Positions 34,713 through 43,128 are shown, numbered from the stretch's first letter. The stretch: 64,000 nt of DNA from Bradyrhizobium cajani (GCF_009759665.1 NZ_WQNE01000021.1:62001-126000), one strand, 5' to 3'. Numbers and translations: made by a program. Notes: a model not told the origin generated them from the letters alone.

Positions 34713-34921
34713 GCCTCGATGCCAGCCCAACCATCGCACGACGTGATCTCGCCGACCGCGTTCTGCGGCGTGGTCCACTCGAAGCCCTGGCAACCACGAT
34801 CATCGCCGCCGGTGTCGTGATGCTGATGCAGCCATTTTCCCTGACGCTGTATTCCTGGTCGTTTGCGACGACCCTGTTCGGCACGGTGATGTTCACCATC
34901 GTGTCCAAGGTTCGGGAGTAG
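34709..34921 (+). CDS. Small two-helix membrane protein of the ABC operon
   Basis: 70 residues, with ATTIIAAGVVMLMQPFSLTLY and FATTLFGTVMFTIVSKV as two membrane helices. ATGA overlap with the permease and a 6-base gap to the ATPase show that it belongs in the operon. Comparable small proteins occur in rhizobial glycerol ABC operons (GlpU), as recalled knowledge. It may help assemble or stabilise the permease (inference). Confidence 0.7.
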   Translation: MSLDASPTIARRDLADRVLRRGPLEALATTIIAAGVVMLMQPFSLTLYSWSFATTLFGTVMFTIVSKVRE

Positions 34922-34927
34922 GGCGCG

Positions 34928-36025
34928 ATGGCACAGATCAAGGTCGAGGCGCTCGACAAATCCTTCGGTAACTTCCATGCGGTCAAGTCCGCCAGCTTCA
35001 CGGTGGAGGACGGCCAGTTCCTCTGCCTGCTCGGACCGTCAGGCTGCGGCAAGACCACCACGCTCCGCATGATCGCCGGCCTGGAGCTGCCGACGGCGGG
35101 TACGATCAGGCTCGATGGCGAAGACGTGACGATGAACCGCGCATCCGCGCGCGACATCGCCTTCGTGTTCCAGCTCTTCGCGCTCTATCCGCACATGAAT
35201 GTCCGGCGCAACATCGGCTTTCCCCTGAAGTGCGAGGGCATCGGGCCGGCCGAGCGCGACCGTCGGGTCGTCGAGGCCGCGCGGATACTGCGAATCTCGC
35301 ACCTGCTCGACCGCTCCGTCTCAGGCCTTGCCGGCGGCGACCGGCAGCGCGTCGCGCTTGGACGAGCCATTGTGCGTAAGCCGAAATGCTTTCTGATGGA
35401 CGAGCCGCTTGGCGCGCTTGATACAGAGATGCGCGAGGCCATGATTCATGAACTGCGGGCTCTGCATGACCGGCTGGGAGCGACTACCGTCTACGTCACC
35501 CATGACCAGCTCGAAGCCATGGCGATGGCCGACAGGATCGCAGTGATGAACAACGGCGTCGTCGAGCAGGTGGCGAGCCCGCGCGACATCTATGATCGGC
35601 CCGCTTCACTGTTCGTTGCCGATTTCATCGGCTCGCCACCCATGAATTTCCTGCCGTTCCGTGGCGGCCTTCAGACTGGCGCAGAGGCAATCAGGCTCGG
35701 CGAGCGCGATGTGGCAATTCCCGCGGCGCGCGAAGCGATGGCGGAGAGCGAACTCGTGCTCGGGGTGCGGCCCGAGCACGTGCGCTTCACCGATCGCGGC
35801 ATGGTGCGCGGCGAGGTCTATGGCACGGAATATCTGGGCACGACGCAGATCGTGACCGTGACGACGCATTACGGTGCGCTCAAGGCCCGCTCACCCAGCA
35901 GCAGATCCTTCCGGACCGGCGAGACTGTCGGGCTCGACTTCCGGCCCGACACGCTCTCGATCTTCGATAAGGCGTCGGGCCGGGCTATCCGCACCGCGTT
36001 ACATGAGCGAGGCACGCATGGCTGA
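34928..36025 (+). CDS. ABC transporter ATP-binding protein with unusual signature motif
   Basis: 365 residues. Walker A is GPSGCGKTT, the Q-loop FQLFAL, Walker B CFLMDEPLGALD and the H-loop VTHDQ. The signature at 134-138 is LAGGD instead of LSGGQ. That motif contacts ATP bound to the partner subunit, so one of the two nucleotide sites of a heterodimer may be weak. A C-terminal MOI region is present. It pairs with the second ATPase, whose gene overlaps it. Confidence 0.88.
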   Translation: MAQIKVEALDKSFGNFHAVKSASFTVEDGQFLCLLGPSGCGKTTTLRMIAGLELPTAGTIRLDGEDVTMNRASARDIAFVFQLFALYPHMNVRRNIGFPLKCEGIGPAERDRRVVEAARILRISHLLDRSVSGLAGGDRQRVALGRAIVRKPKCFLMDEPLGALDTEMREAMIHELRALHDRLGATTVYVTHDQLEAMAMADRIAVMNNGVVEQVASPRDIYDRPASLFVADFIGSPPMNFLPFRGGLQTGAEAIRLGERDVAIPAAREAMAESELVLGVRPEHVRFTDRGMVRGEVYGTEYLGTTQIVTVTTHYGALKARSPSSRSFRTGETVGLDFRPDTLSIFDKASGRAIRTALHERGTHG

Positions 36026-37025
36026 GGTTGAGATCAACGCCGTCTCCAAGGCATTCGGCAAGACGCAGGCCGTGAGCGATCTGTCGCTGACCGTCTGTGA
36101 TGGCGAATTCGTCGCGTTGCTCGGGCCGACCGGCGCCGGCAAGACCACGGCGCTGCGTTTGATCGCCGGATTGGAGCGGCCGGACTGTGGTTCGATCCGG
36201 ATCGGCGGACGCGATGTGACCGGTGATGCACCGGCCGATCGCGATGTTGCCTTTGTCTTCCAGCAATATTCGCTGTATCCGCACCTGACCGTGTTCGAGA
36301 ACATGGCATTCGCGTTGCGTGCGCCGACCCGCCGCGTACCCGAAGCCGATATCCGCGCGAAGGTGCTGGAGGTCGCGCGTCTTCTTCACATTGAAACCAA
36401 GCTGGACAACAAGGCGACGCAGCTGTCGGGCGGGCAGATGCAGCGCGTTGCGATCGGCCGGGCGCTGGTCCGTTCGCCCTCGATCTATCTGATGGACGAG
36501 CCGCTGTCCTCGCTGGATGCCAAGCTGCGCGGTGAGCTGCGGCTCGAGCTCAAGCGGATCCAGGTCGACCTCGGCGCGACGATTCTTTATGTCACCCACG
36601 ATCAGACCGAGGCGATGACCATGGCGTCGCGCATCGGCGTGATCGAAGGCGGACGGCTGATGCAGATCGGTTCGCCGCGGGAGATCTACGAGAATCCGGT
36701 CAACGCTCATGTCGCGGCGCGGCTCGGCCAGCCGGTGATCAATCTGCTGCCGGCGACCCTGTTCGCCGGCGCGCCTGATAGTGCCGAGACCATCGGCGCA
36801 CGGACTGAGCACCTGACGATCGCGCGCGGTGGTGGCGACGTCTCGGCGACCGTCAAGCGGGTCGAGCATCTCGGCGACCAGAGTCATCTCCATCTCGACC
36901 TCGCTGGCCGGCCCGTTGTGACCCTGGCGGATCCCGAAGCGGGCTTTAGCGCCGGAGACGTCGTGTCGCTCCGTTTGAACAAACCGCTGTTTTTCGACGC
37001 GAAGGGCTGGAGGGTAGCGGCATGA
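36018..37025 (+). CDS. ABC transporter ATP-binding protein
   Basis: About 335 residues from MAEVEINAVSKAFGKTQAV. Walker A is GPTGAGKTT, the signature LSGGQMQRVAIGRA is canonical, Walker B is IYLMDEPLSSLD and the H-loop VTHDQTEAM. I chose this ATG over one five codons upstream because it overlaps the previous stop by only 8 bases. The two ATPases in sequence suggest a heteromeric motor, as in rhizobial glycerol transporters. Confidence 0.88.
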   Translation: MAEVEINAVSKAFGKTQAVSDLSLTVCDGEFVALLGPTGAGKTTALRLIAGLERPDCGSIRIGGRDVTGDAPADRDVAFVFQQYSLYPHLTVFENMAFALRAPTRRVPEADIRAKVLEVARLLHIETKLDNKATQLSGGQMQRVAIGRALVRSPSIYLMDEPLSSLDAKLRGELRLELKRIQVDLGATILYVTHDQTEAMTMASRIGVIEGGRLMQIGSPREIYENPVNAHVAARLGQPVINLLPATLFAGAPDSAETIGARTEHLTIARGGGDVSATVKRVEHLGDQSHLHLDLAGRPVVTLADPEAGFSAGDVVSLRLNKPLFFDAKGWRVAA

Positions 37026-37636
37026 GCCTCGATCGGGTAGCCAGGGAAAGATTGGTACGAGCGCTGGCAGCTTCAGTGATCTCGCACGCGGACGAATTGA
37101 CGAGTCTCGATCAGGCGATTGGCGATGGGGATCATGGGCTGAATATGAAGCGCGGTTTTGAGGCTGTGCTTGCCGTATTGCCGGGCCTTGCCGACAAGTC
37201 GCTCCCGGAAATGCTGAAGGCGATCGGAATGACGTTGGTGATGAAGGTGGGCGGTGCGTCGGGGCCGCTGGTCGGAACTTTCTTCATGGAACTGGGCAAG
37301 GCCCTTCCGGAGCAGCCGAGCCGGGCGGATCTGGTCGCGGCGACGGAGAAAGCCATCGAGGCTGTCAAGGCGCGCGGTCGTTCCGAAGCGGGACAGAAGA
37401 CATTGCTCGATGTCCTGGTGCCGGTTCACGCCGTTCTCGCAGGAGGCGGCGATGCCAAGGCGATCGCGGCTGAGGCTGCCCAAGCGGCCGATCGCACCAC
37501 GCCGATGCAGGCGATCCGTGGTCGCGCGTCGTTTCTGGGCGAACGTTCCATCGGTCATATGGACCCGGGCTCGCGCTCGGCGTCCCTTTTGATCGGCGCA
37601 GCAGTTGAGACACTGGAGTTCGAGGTCAATACATGA
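37022..37636 (+). CDS. dhaL: Dihydroxyacetone kinase subunit DhaL
   Basis: Carries ADP as a cofactor and passes phosphate to dihydroxyacetone on DhaK. 204 residues. The magnesium-binding aspartates are in LDQAIGDGDHG (D30, D35, D37). GGASGPLVGTFF and the late GRASFLGERSIGHMDPGS are further family blocks. ATGA overlap with the ATPase gene upstream and with dhaM downstream supports one operon. Confidence 0.93.
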   Translation: MSLDRVARERLVRALAASVISHADELTSLDQAIGDGDHGLNMKRGFEAVLAVLPGLADKSLPEMLKAIGMTLVMKVGGASGPLVGTFFMELGKALPEQPSRADLVAATEKAIEAVKARGRSEAGQKTLLDVLVPVHAVLAGGGDAKAIAAEAAQAADRTTPMQAIRGRASFLGERSIGHMDPGSRSASLLIGAAVETLEFEVNT

Positions 37637-38019
37637 GCAACGTTGGAATTGTCATCGTGTCGCATTCGCCGAAGATCGCGGAAGGCGCGGCCGACATGGT
37701 GCGCCAGATGGTCGGGGACGCAGTGCCGCTGGCCTGGACCGGTGGCGATGTCGATGGCGGCCTGGGTACGAACGTTGCAGGAATCCTCGAGGCGATCGAG
37801 ACGGCTTGGTCACCGGCGGGCGTTGCGATCCTCGTCGATCTCGGTGGTGCCGAGACCAATTCGGAGATGGCGGTCGAGATGCTCCCCGAAGACCGGCGCG
37901 CGCGCGTGCTGGTCTGTAATGCCCCGGTGGTCGAGGGGGCTGTGATCGCTGCGACCGAATCTTCGGGCGGCTCATCGCTTGCCGCCGTCAAGCGCAGTGC
38001 GGAGGAATTCTATGCATGA
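37633..38019 (+). CDS. dhaM: PTS-dependent dihydroxyacetone kinase phosphotransferase subunit DhaM (EIIA-Man type)
   Basis: 128 residues. Accepts phosphate from HPr and rephosphorylates DhaL-ADP. The phospho-accepting histidine is H11 in IVIVSHSPKIAEG, and ILVDLGGAETNSEM is the family's second block. In E. coli DhaM is fused to HPr-like and EI-like parts. Here it is the EIIA domain alone, and the other two parts are the next genes. Confidence 0.92.
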   Translation: MSNVGIVIVSHSPKIAEGAADMVRQMVGDAVPLAWTGGDVDGGLGTNVAGILEAIETAWSPAGVAILVDLGGAETNSEMAVEMLPEDRRARVLVCNAPVVEGAVIAATESSGGSSLAAVKRSAEEFYA

Positions 38020-38326
38020 CGCCAACGCCAACCGGTCGGCTCAGATGTTTGCGCCGCTGACCGCCTCGGCGGTTCTCGTCAATCCGGTCGGCCTGCACGC
38101 GCGGCCATCGGTGAAGCTCACGCAATGCGCGAAGGGCTTCATCGCGAAGATCGAAATCGCGCTTGCCGCCGAGGGACCCTGGACCGACGCCAAGAGCCCG
38201 GTGAAGGTGATGCGTGTGAAAGCGCCGCAGGGCGCAACGCTGCATTTTCGCGTCGCCGGTCCTGATGGTGAGGCGGCGCTCGCGGCCATGCTGGCGCTGG
38301 TGCATGACGGTTTCGGCGAGGCGTAG
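38012..38326 (+). CDS. HPr-type phosphocarrier protein
   Basis: About 104 residues. The active site is GLHARPSVKL with H29 as the phosphohistidine, preceded by VLVNP. TDAKSPVKVMRVKAPQGATL replaces the usual Ser46 region and has no clear regulatory serine, so control by HPr kinase may be absent. The start is preceded by GGAGG and overlaps the dhaM stop by 8 bases. It is probably specific to the dha phosphorelay. Confidence 0.9.
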   Translation: MHDANANRSAQMFAPLTASAVLVNPVGLHARPSVKLTQCAKGFIAKIEIALAAEGPWTDAKSPVKVMRVKAPQGATLHFRVAGPDGEAALAAMLALVHDGFGEA

Positions 38327-38330
38327 AATC

Positions 38331-39929
38331 GTGGGCGAGATCCATCTCACCGGCCATCCCGCTTCGCCTGGCCTCGCCATCGGCCCGGTGGCCGTGCTGA
38401 CGAGTGCAGTTGTGAGCAGGGTGACGAAGGGCGATCCTGTGCAGGAGGCGGCGGCGCTCAAGGCGGCGATCGAAGGGGCCGCCGTGGAGCTCGCCGACCT
38501 GATTGCGAGGGTTCATGACGAGGCTGCAGAGATCCTGGAGTTCCAGGTCGCGATGCTCGGTGACGATGCGCTTGCTGAAGGTGCCTATGAAGCCATTGCG
38601 GCCGGCGTGGCTGCGGATGACGCTTGGCGCGCTGCACTCGACGCGGAGATTTCAGGCTATCGCGCCGCGGACGAGGAATACTTCCGGGCTCGAGCTGCCG
38701 ATCTCGTCGACATTCGCGATCGCGTGCTTGCCGGCCTGAATGGTGCAAACACGATCGCAAAGATATCCGGCGATTCCGTCGTCGCGGGTGATGATATTTC
38801 GCCGTCCACATTCCTCGCCGTTGACTGGACCCGCGGCGGTGCCATTGCGCTCGCTGGCGGATCACCGTCGTCGCATGTCGCGATGCTTGCGCGATCGCGC
38901 GGCGCCCCCATGGTAGTCGGATTGGGGCCATTACCATGGAATGGACAGCCGCCGTCACTGGCGCTGGTCGATGGCGACGCCGGCACTGTGATCTTCGATC
39001 CCCATCCCGAAACGCGCCGTCTGTTCGAGCATCGCATGGCGGCGGCGAATGCTGCGCAGATTGCTGCCGACGCCGGTCGCCTCAAGCCGGCACTGACGGC
39101 GGATGGAAAGCGCATCGCCGTTCTTCTCAATGTTGCCGCGCCAGAAGAGCTCGGGGGCCTCGATCCTGCAATCTGCGACGGCATCGGTCTCGTGCGGACG
39201 GAGTTTCTGTTCGAGGGATCGAGAGGCCTGCCCGGCGAGGATACGCAATACGCGGTCTACCGGCGCATTCTCGACTGGGCCGCGGGACGGCCGGTGACGA
39301 TCCGCACGCTCGATGCCGGCGGCGACAAGCCGATCCCCGGCGTGACGGTCGATGGTGAGCGCAATCCGTTCCTGGGCTTGCGCGGAATCCGGCTTTCGCT
39401 GGCGCGGCCGCAGGTGTTTCGCGTGCAGTTGCGGGCGCTGTGCCGTGCTGCCGTCCATGGAACGCTGAAGGTGATGCTGCCGATGGTCGCGGTCCCGTCG
39501 GAGCTCGACCGCGCCAAGGCCATGCTGGACGCGGAGTTCTCGGCACTCACGGCACAGGGCATCGCCTGCGCCCGGCCGCCGCTCGGCATCATGGTCGAGG
39601 TCCCCTCGGCTGCGCTATGCGCCGAGGATTTTGATGCGGCATTCTATTCCATCGGGTCGAACGATCTGACCCAATACACGATGGCAGCGGCGCGCGACAT
39701 CGGCGCTGTCGCCGACCTCAACGATGCCGGCCATCCGGCGGTGCTGGCGCTGATTGCGCGGACGGTCGAGGCCGGACGCAGGCGTGGTGTCGAGGTCTCG
39801 CTCTGCGGCGATGCCGCGGCGGATACGCGCTTGACGAACGCGCTGCTGGCGACAGGCTTGACGACGCTCTCGGTCTCGCCGATTGCGGTGGCGCGGCTCA
39901 AGGCCGCCATTGCCGGGGTGATCGCATGA
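38331..39929 (+). CDS. ptsI: Phosphoenolpyruvate-protein phosphotransferase (PTS enzyme I)
   Basis: Takes phosphate from PEP and passes it to HPr. About 532 residues from a GTG start, 4 bases after the HPr stop; the longer upstream frame overlaps HPr. The phosphohistidine is H182 in GGSPSSHVAMLARSRG. The PEP-binding part has GIGLVRTEFLF, NPFLGLRGIRLS, FYSIGSNDLTQY and the catalytic cysteine in SLCGDAAAD. It is shorter than E. coli EI (575). It probably serves DhaM rather than sugar uptake, since no sugar EII gene is seen. Confidence 0.9.
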   Translation: MGEIHLTGHPASPGLAIGPVAVLTSAVVSRVTKGDPVQEAAALKAAIEGAAVELADLIARVHDEAAEILEFQVAMLGDDALAEGAYEAIAAGVAADDAWRAALDAEISGYRAADEEYFRARAADLVDIRDRVLAGLNGANTIAKISGDSVVAGDDISPSTFLAVDWTRGGAIALAGGSPSSHVAMLARSRGAPMVVGLGPLPWNGQPPSLALVDGDAGTVIFDPHPETRRLFEHRMAAANAAQIAADAGRLKPALTADGKRIAVLLNVAAPEELGGLDPAICDGIGLVRTEFLFEGSRGLPGEDTQYAVYRRILDWAAGRPVTIRTLDAGGDKPIPGVTVDGERNPFLGLRGIRLSLARPQVFRVQLRALCRAAVHGTLKVMLPMVAVPSELDRAKAMLDAEFSALTAQGIACARPPLGIMVEVPSAALCAEDFDAAFYSIGSNDLTQYTMAAARDIGAVADLNDAGHPAVLALIARTVEAGRRRGVEVSLCGDAAADTRLTNALLATGLTTLSVSPIAVARLKAAIAGVIA

Positions 39930-40357
39930 GTGACGATGCAGGCGAAGACGCAAGCCGGCCAGGCGACAGCAATGTCGCGGACTACAAGCTGATCCTGCGG
40001 CGGGCCCTCGACAACCGGCCATCGGGGACGCGGCTGAAGCTCGCGGCGGCGCTCGGCAAGAACCGCTCTTTCGTTAGCCAGATCACCAACCCCGCCTATC
40101 TGGTGCCGATCCCGGCGAAGCATGTCGCGATCATCTTCGAGGTTTGCCATCTCTCCGGTACCGAGCGAGCGGCGTTCCTCGAAGCCTATGGTCGCGCGCA
40201 CCCGGGCCGGCTGCGCGGCGCCCATCGCGAGGCGCGCACCCGTGTCGTTACCGTGACGGTGCCCGACCTCGGCGACGACAAGAAGAATCGCGCGCTCGAG
40301 CAGCTCATCGTCGACTTTGCTGCCCAGCTCGCCCGCTACGCGGAAAGCATCGGCTGA
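39926..40357 (+). CDS. Small helix-turn-helix-like protein in the dha operon
   Basis: 143 residues. Residues 20-80 look like a lambda-repressor type fold, LKLAAALGKNRSFVSQITNP being the probable helix-turn-helix, with TVPDLGDDKKNRALEQLIVDFAAQ at the end as a helical tail. It overlaps ptsI by 4 bases and comes before dhaK, so it may regulate the operon. It could also be a non-DNA-binding partner. I recognise no named family. Confidence 0.55.
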   Translation: MSDDAGEDASRPGDSNVADYKLILRRALDNRPSGTRLKLAAALGKNRSFVSQITNPAYLVPIPAKHVAIIFEVCHLSGTERAAFLEAYGRAHPGRLRGAHREARTRVVTVTVPDLGDDKKNRALEQLIVDFAAQLARYAESIG

Positions 40358-40395
40358 CCAATTCGAAACGCCAAAAAGATGACCGGGAGGACGCC

Positions 40396-41385
40396 ATGAA
40401 GAAGCTGATCAACAGCGCCGATACGGTGCTCGAAGAGAGTCTCGACGGGTTGGCAGCAGCCCATGCCGATATCCTGCTGCTTGGCGCCGAGCGGAAGTTC
40501 GTGCGCCGCAGCACCCTGAAGCCGGGAAAGGTTGCACTGATCTCTGGCGGCGGCTCCGGCCATGAACCGCTTCATGCGGGCTTTGTCGGCCATGGAATGC
40601 TCGATGCCGCCTGTCCGGGCCGGGTCTTCACCTCGCCGACGCCGGATCAGATGATCGAGGCGGCGGAGGCTGTCGACACCGGAGCAGGCGTGCTCTTCAT
40701 CGTCAAGAATTACGAAGGCGATGTGATGAATTTCACCATGGCCGCCGAGATGGCCGGGCGTGAGGTCGCGAGCGTGGTGACCAATGACGACGTTGCGGTC
40801 GAGAAATCGACCTACACCACCGGTCGTCGCGGCGTAGCAGGAACGCTGATCGTGGAGAAGATGGTCGGTGCCGCGGCCGAAAAGGGGATGCCGCTCGCCG
40901 CGCTCAAGATGCTTGGTGATGATGTTAACAGGCGCACCCGCTCAATGGGCGTGGCGCTGCTGCCGTGCACTGTCCCGGCGGCGGGCAGGCCGAACTTCAC
41001 CCTGGCTGAGAATGAAATGGAAATGGGAGTCGGCATTCATGGTGAGCCGGGGCGCCGCAGGGTGCCGCTGGCCTCTGCCGATGACATTGCTGCCGAGATG
41101 CTCAACGCGATCCTGCGGGACCTCGCACCCGGCAAGGGCAGCGAGGTCCTGCTTCTCATCAACGGGTTCGGCGCGACGCCTCTCATCGAACTCTATCTGA
41201 TGGCCAACAGCGCCAAACGCATTCTGGACAGCTTCGGGAGCACGGCGACGCGCTTCCTGATCGGTTCTTATGTGACGTCCCTCGACATGGCCGGTGTCTC
41301 AATCACCGTCTCCGTGCTCGACAGCCAGGCAAAAGAACTGTGGGACGCCCCAGTGCATACCGCTGCGCTGCGCTGGGGTATCTGA
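40396..41385 (+). CDS. dhaK: Dihydroxyacetone kinase subunit DhaK
   Basis: Binds dihydroxyacetone covalently for phosphorylation by DhaL. 329 residues from MKKLINSADTVLEES, preceded by GGGAGG. The hemiaminal histidine is H215 in MGVGIHGEPG, and the dihydroxyacetone pocket includes SGGGSGHEPLHAGF (50-63) with GGVAGTL-like RRGVAGTLIVEK. It is the last gene of the operon. Order dhaL, dhaM, HPr, ptsI, regulator, dhaK differs from the E. coli dhaKLM arrangement. Confidence 0.93.
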   Translation: MKKLINSADTVLEESLDGLAAAHADILLLGAERKFVRRSTLKPGKVALISGGGSGHEPLHAGFVGHGMLDAACPGRVFTSPTPDQMIEAAEAVDTGAGVLFIVKNYEGDVMNFTMAAEMAGREVASVVTNDDVAVEKSTYTTGRRGVAGTLIVEKMVGAAAEKGMPLAALKMLGDDVNRRTRSMGVALLPCTVPAAGRPNFTLAENEMEMGVGIHGEPGRRRVPLASADDIAAEMLNAILRDLAPGKGSEVLLLINGFGATPLIELYLMANSAKRILDSFGSTATRFLIGSYVTSLDMAGVSITVSVLDSQAKELWDAPVHTAALRWGI

Positions 41386-42052
41386 TGGATTTGTCGTGGT
41401 CGGGTGATGCCGCAGCCGTCAGGCAGCGGTTGTGATCTCGGGGGACGGAGTCGCGATAGGAGCGCGGGGGACTGCCCCAGGAGCGTGGTCAGACGCTCGA
41501 CTTCGCGGACTTATTCATACGATCGGCGCAGCGGTCTCGTGCGCCGGCGCATCCTTTTAGGGATTAGCTCACGCAAGTTTCTGGCCTCAAGTGTTCGCGA
41601 TGGCGCAAGGTGGGGAGAACGAGTCGGCGTCCGAGCTGGACGGTGGCCTATCAGCGTCCGCCGTTTTCAGGTGATCAGTTTCCGCGGCCGGTGTGAGCAA
41701 TTGCAAAAACGATATTGCTTGCTCTCGCGCGCCCACGCGATACGCTGCATTTCATTGCAGATCGTTCTTTTGAGACGGGCCAGTATTGCCGTGATCAATG
41801 ATACTGCGGTTTTTGACGCGTTGCGTCTTGATGTGGGGAGTGGCGACAGAGTTGCGACGGGTCTGATCGGCACTCGCGAAGCGATCGTTCGAGACGGACT
41901 TTTCATCGATCCTTTATCGATCGGCTATTGTCCTCACGAATGGATCGACGGGAGTGGATATGTCGATCCCGAGCTGGCGCGGAAGTTCAGCTACTCGCTT
42001 GCATTCTGATTTTGATGGCTGCTGTAAGCAACGTCCAAGCGGGAGGCCGACA
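41386..42052 (+). other. Long gap with one probable small gene at its end
   Basis: The first 350 bases or so have no convincing frame. The last part (about 41755-42009, listed separately) looks coding. An open frame over the whole gap exists, but its first half is arginine/serine-rich in the way of non-coding GC-rich DNA. Confidence 0.35.
41755..42009 (+). CDS. Probable small hypothetical protein
   Basis: About 84 residues from a TTG, or 72 from the GTG at 41791. The sequence IAVINDTAVFDALRLDVGSGDRVATGLIGTREAIVRDG and CPHEWIDGSGYVD looks like folded protein and unlike the frame before it. No domain is recognised. The start is uncertain. Confidence 0.35.
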   Translation: MQIVLLRRASIAVINDTAVFDALRLDVGSGDRVATGLIGTREAIVRDGLFIDPLSIGYCPHEWIDGSGYVDPELARKFSYSLAF

Positions 42053-42268
42053 ATGCGAACGTTCTTTCTGCTCTGCGCCGCTCTGGTATCGTTTGGCGCA
42101 TCGATCATTCTGAGCACGTCCGAGGGCCATGCGGTGTTTTGGCGCGGCGTGACCGCGCCAACCAACATCGATTATCACGGCTGGGTCATCGTCAAGGAGC
42201 CTCCGCCGAGTCCCTGCCAGTGGATACGGGTGAGCGGCGGCTACTACGTCCGACAGTGCGTCTACTAG
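42053..42268 (+). CDS. Small exported protein
   Basis: 71 residues beginning MRTFFLLCAALVSFGASIILS, a signal peptide with cleavage near GHA. The mature part is about 45 residues with two cysteines (SPCQW, RQCVY) that could pair. GGGAGG precedes the ATG by 8 bases. I recognise no family. It lies upstream of the pilus operon but need not be related. Confidence 0.5.
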   Translation: MRTFFLLCAALVSFGASIILSTSEGHAVFWRGVTAPTNIDYHGWVIVKEPPPSPCQWIRVSGGYYVRQCVY

Positions 42269-42446
42269 AGACGTGCGTTCCCGCACCGCGTATGACGGCC
42301 GTCGCAAGAGAAGTCGGCTCGCCAAGCTCGATCTCCCGCAACTTCGATGAGCGCGGCTCGATTTGTTGTTGCGCCCCGGTATCGTCGTATCGTTCGATCC
42401 GTATTTTTACGGCGCTGGTGATTTCGGATTACCCCCAAGGGTAGGG

Positions 42447-42461
42447 TTAACGAACGATTAT
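42447..42461 (+). promoter_or_regulatory. CtrA-like site upstream of the pilin gene
   Basis: TTAA-N7-TTAT differs in one base from the CtrA consensus TTAA-N7-TTAA. In Caulobacter the pilin gene is activated by CtrA (established), so the location about 130 bases before the Flp pilin is suggestive. Confidence 0.4.
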
Positions 42462-42495
42462 CGGATGACAATCCCGTTGCGATTGATTTAAGCTT

Positions 42496-42528
42496 GCCGA
42501 TAGTTGGCACAAAGTTTTATCGGCCAAC
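42496..42528. promoter_or_regulatory. Overlapping inverted repeats before the pilin gene
   Basis: GCCGATA (42496-42502) faces TATCGGC (42518-42524) with 15 bases between. A second nested dyad, GTTGGC (42503-42508) and GCCAAC (42523-42528), overlaps it. The pair ends about 60 bases before the pilin ATG, so it may be an operator or part of an mRNA leader fold. Confidence 0.45.
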
Positions 42529-42589
42529 GGTAAAATTTTGAGTGCCAACATTGTCAGTGAATTAATCTTAGTAAGAGGGATTTTCGCTC

Positions 42590-42796
42590 ATGTTGAAATT
42601 TTACATCAAGACCACCGAAGCCCTGAAGCAGCTGCGCACGGACAAGGACGGCGTCGTGTCGTTCGAGTACGTGATCGTCGCGGCTTGTGTCGTCACCGTC
42701 GTGATCGCCGTGTTCAACGGTGCCGGTGCTGGCACGATCAGGGGCGCATTGAACACTGGCCTCACCGCAATCACCGACGCTATCGGCACCCTCTGA
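42590..42796 (+). CDS. Flp family type IVb pilin
   Basis: 68-residue prepilin, the main pilus subunit. The processing site is DKDG|VVSFEY, with the conserved Glu5-Tyr6 after cleavage, followed by a hydrophobic stretch (VIVAACVVTVVIAVF). A stem-loop follows the stop, as expected for a strongly expressed pilin. It heads the Tad locus. Confidence 0.92.
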   Translation: MLKFYIKTTEALKQLRTDKDGVVSFEYVIVAACVVTVVIAVFNGAGAGTIRGALNTGLTAITDAIGTL

Positions 42797-42806
42797 GTTT
42801 GCCTGC

Positions 42807-42831
42807 GGCGGAGGGGCAGGCCCCCTCCGCC
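42807..42831 (+). terminator. Stem-loop after the major pilin gene
   Basis: A perfect 10-base stem (42807-42816 with 42822-42831) around a 5-base loop. There is no T-run, so it more likely stabilises the pilin mRNA or partially stops transcription than fully terminates it. Confidence 0.6.
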
Positions 42832-42912
42832 CACTCTGCCATCCTGGACGAATTCATCTTGAGGAATGTGATTACTCGCTACTGAAGATGTTGCCTTCGG
42901 GAGATTTCTCCT

Positions 42913-43128
42913 ATGTCGAGATATTGCATTGATTCCATCGACGCATTGAAGCGTCCGGGCAGGGACGACGATGGCGTGGTTTCCTTGGATCACGTAGTTC
43001 TTACGGCGTTTGTTGTCGCCACAGTAAGTGCGGCATTCAAGGCGGCTGCGACTGGTCCCATGACGGCCGCGCTAACCAGCGCAATGAGCAAGCTCGACAC
43101 TGCTGTTTCCACTGTTGGCGGAGGTTAG
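42913..43128 (+). CDS. Divergent Flp-like prepilin
   Basis: 71 residues. The N-terminal layout copies the first pilin (SIDALKRPGRDDDG then a hydrophobic helix), but the processed sequence reads VVSLDHVVLTAF: the Glu5-Tyr6 pair is changed to Asp-His. Glu5 normally matters for pilin assembly, so this may be a minor pilin or a decaying duplicate. It ends in a short glycine-rich tail. Confidence 0.7.
   Translation: MSRYCIDSIDALKRPGRDDDGVVSLDHVVLTAFVVATVSAAFKAAATGPMTAALTSAMSKLDTAVSTVGGG

Noticed and set aside
42503..42519. Sigma-54 promoter before the pilin (TTGGCAC)
   Set aside because: The -24 part fits, but the required GC at -12 is TA at the right spacing.
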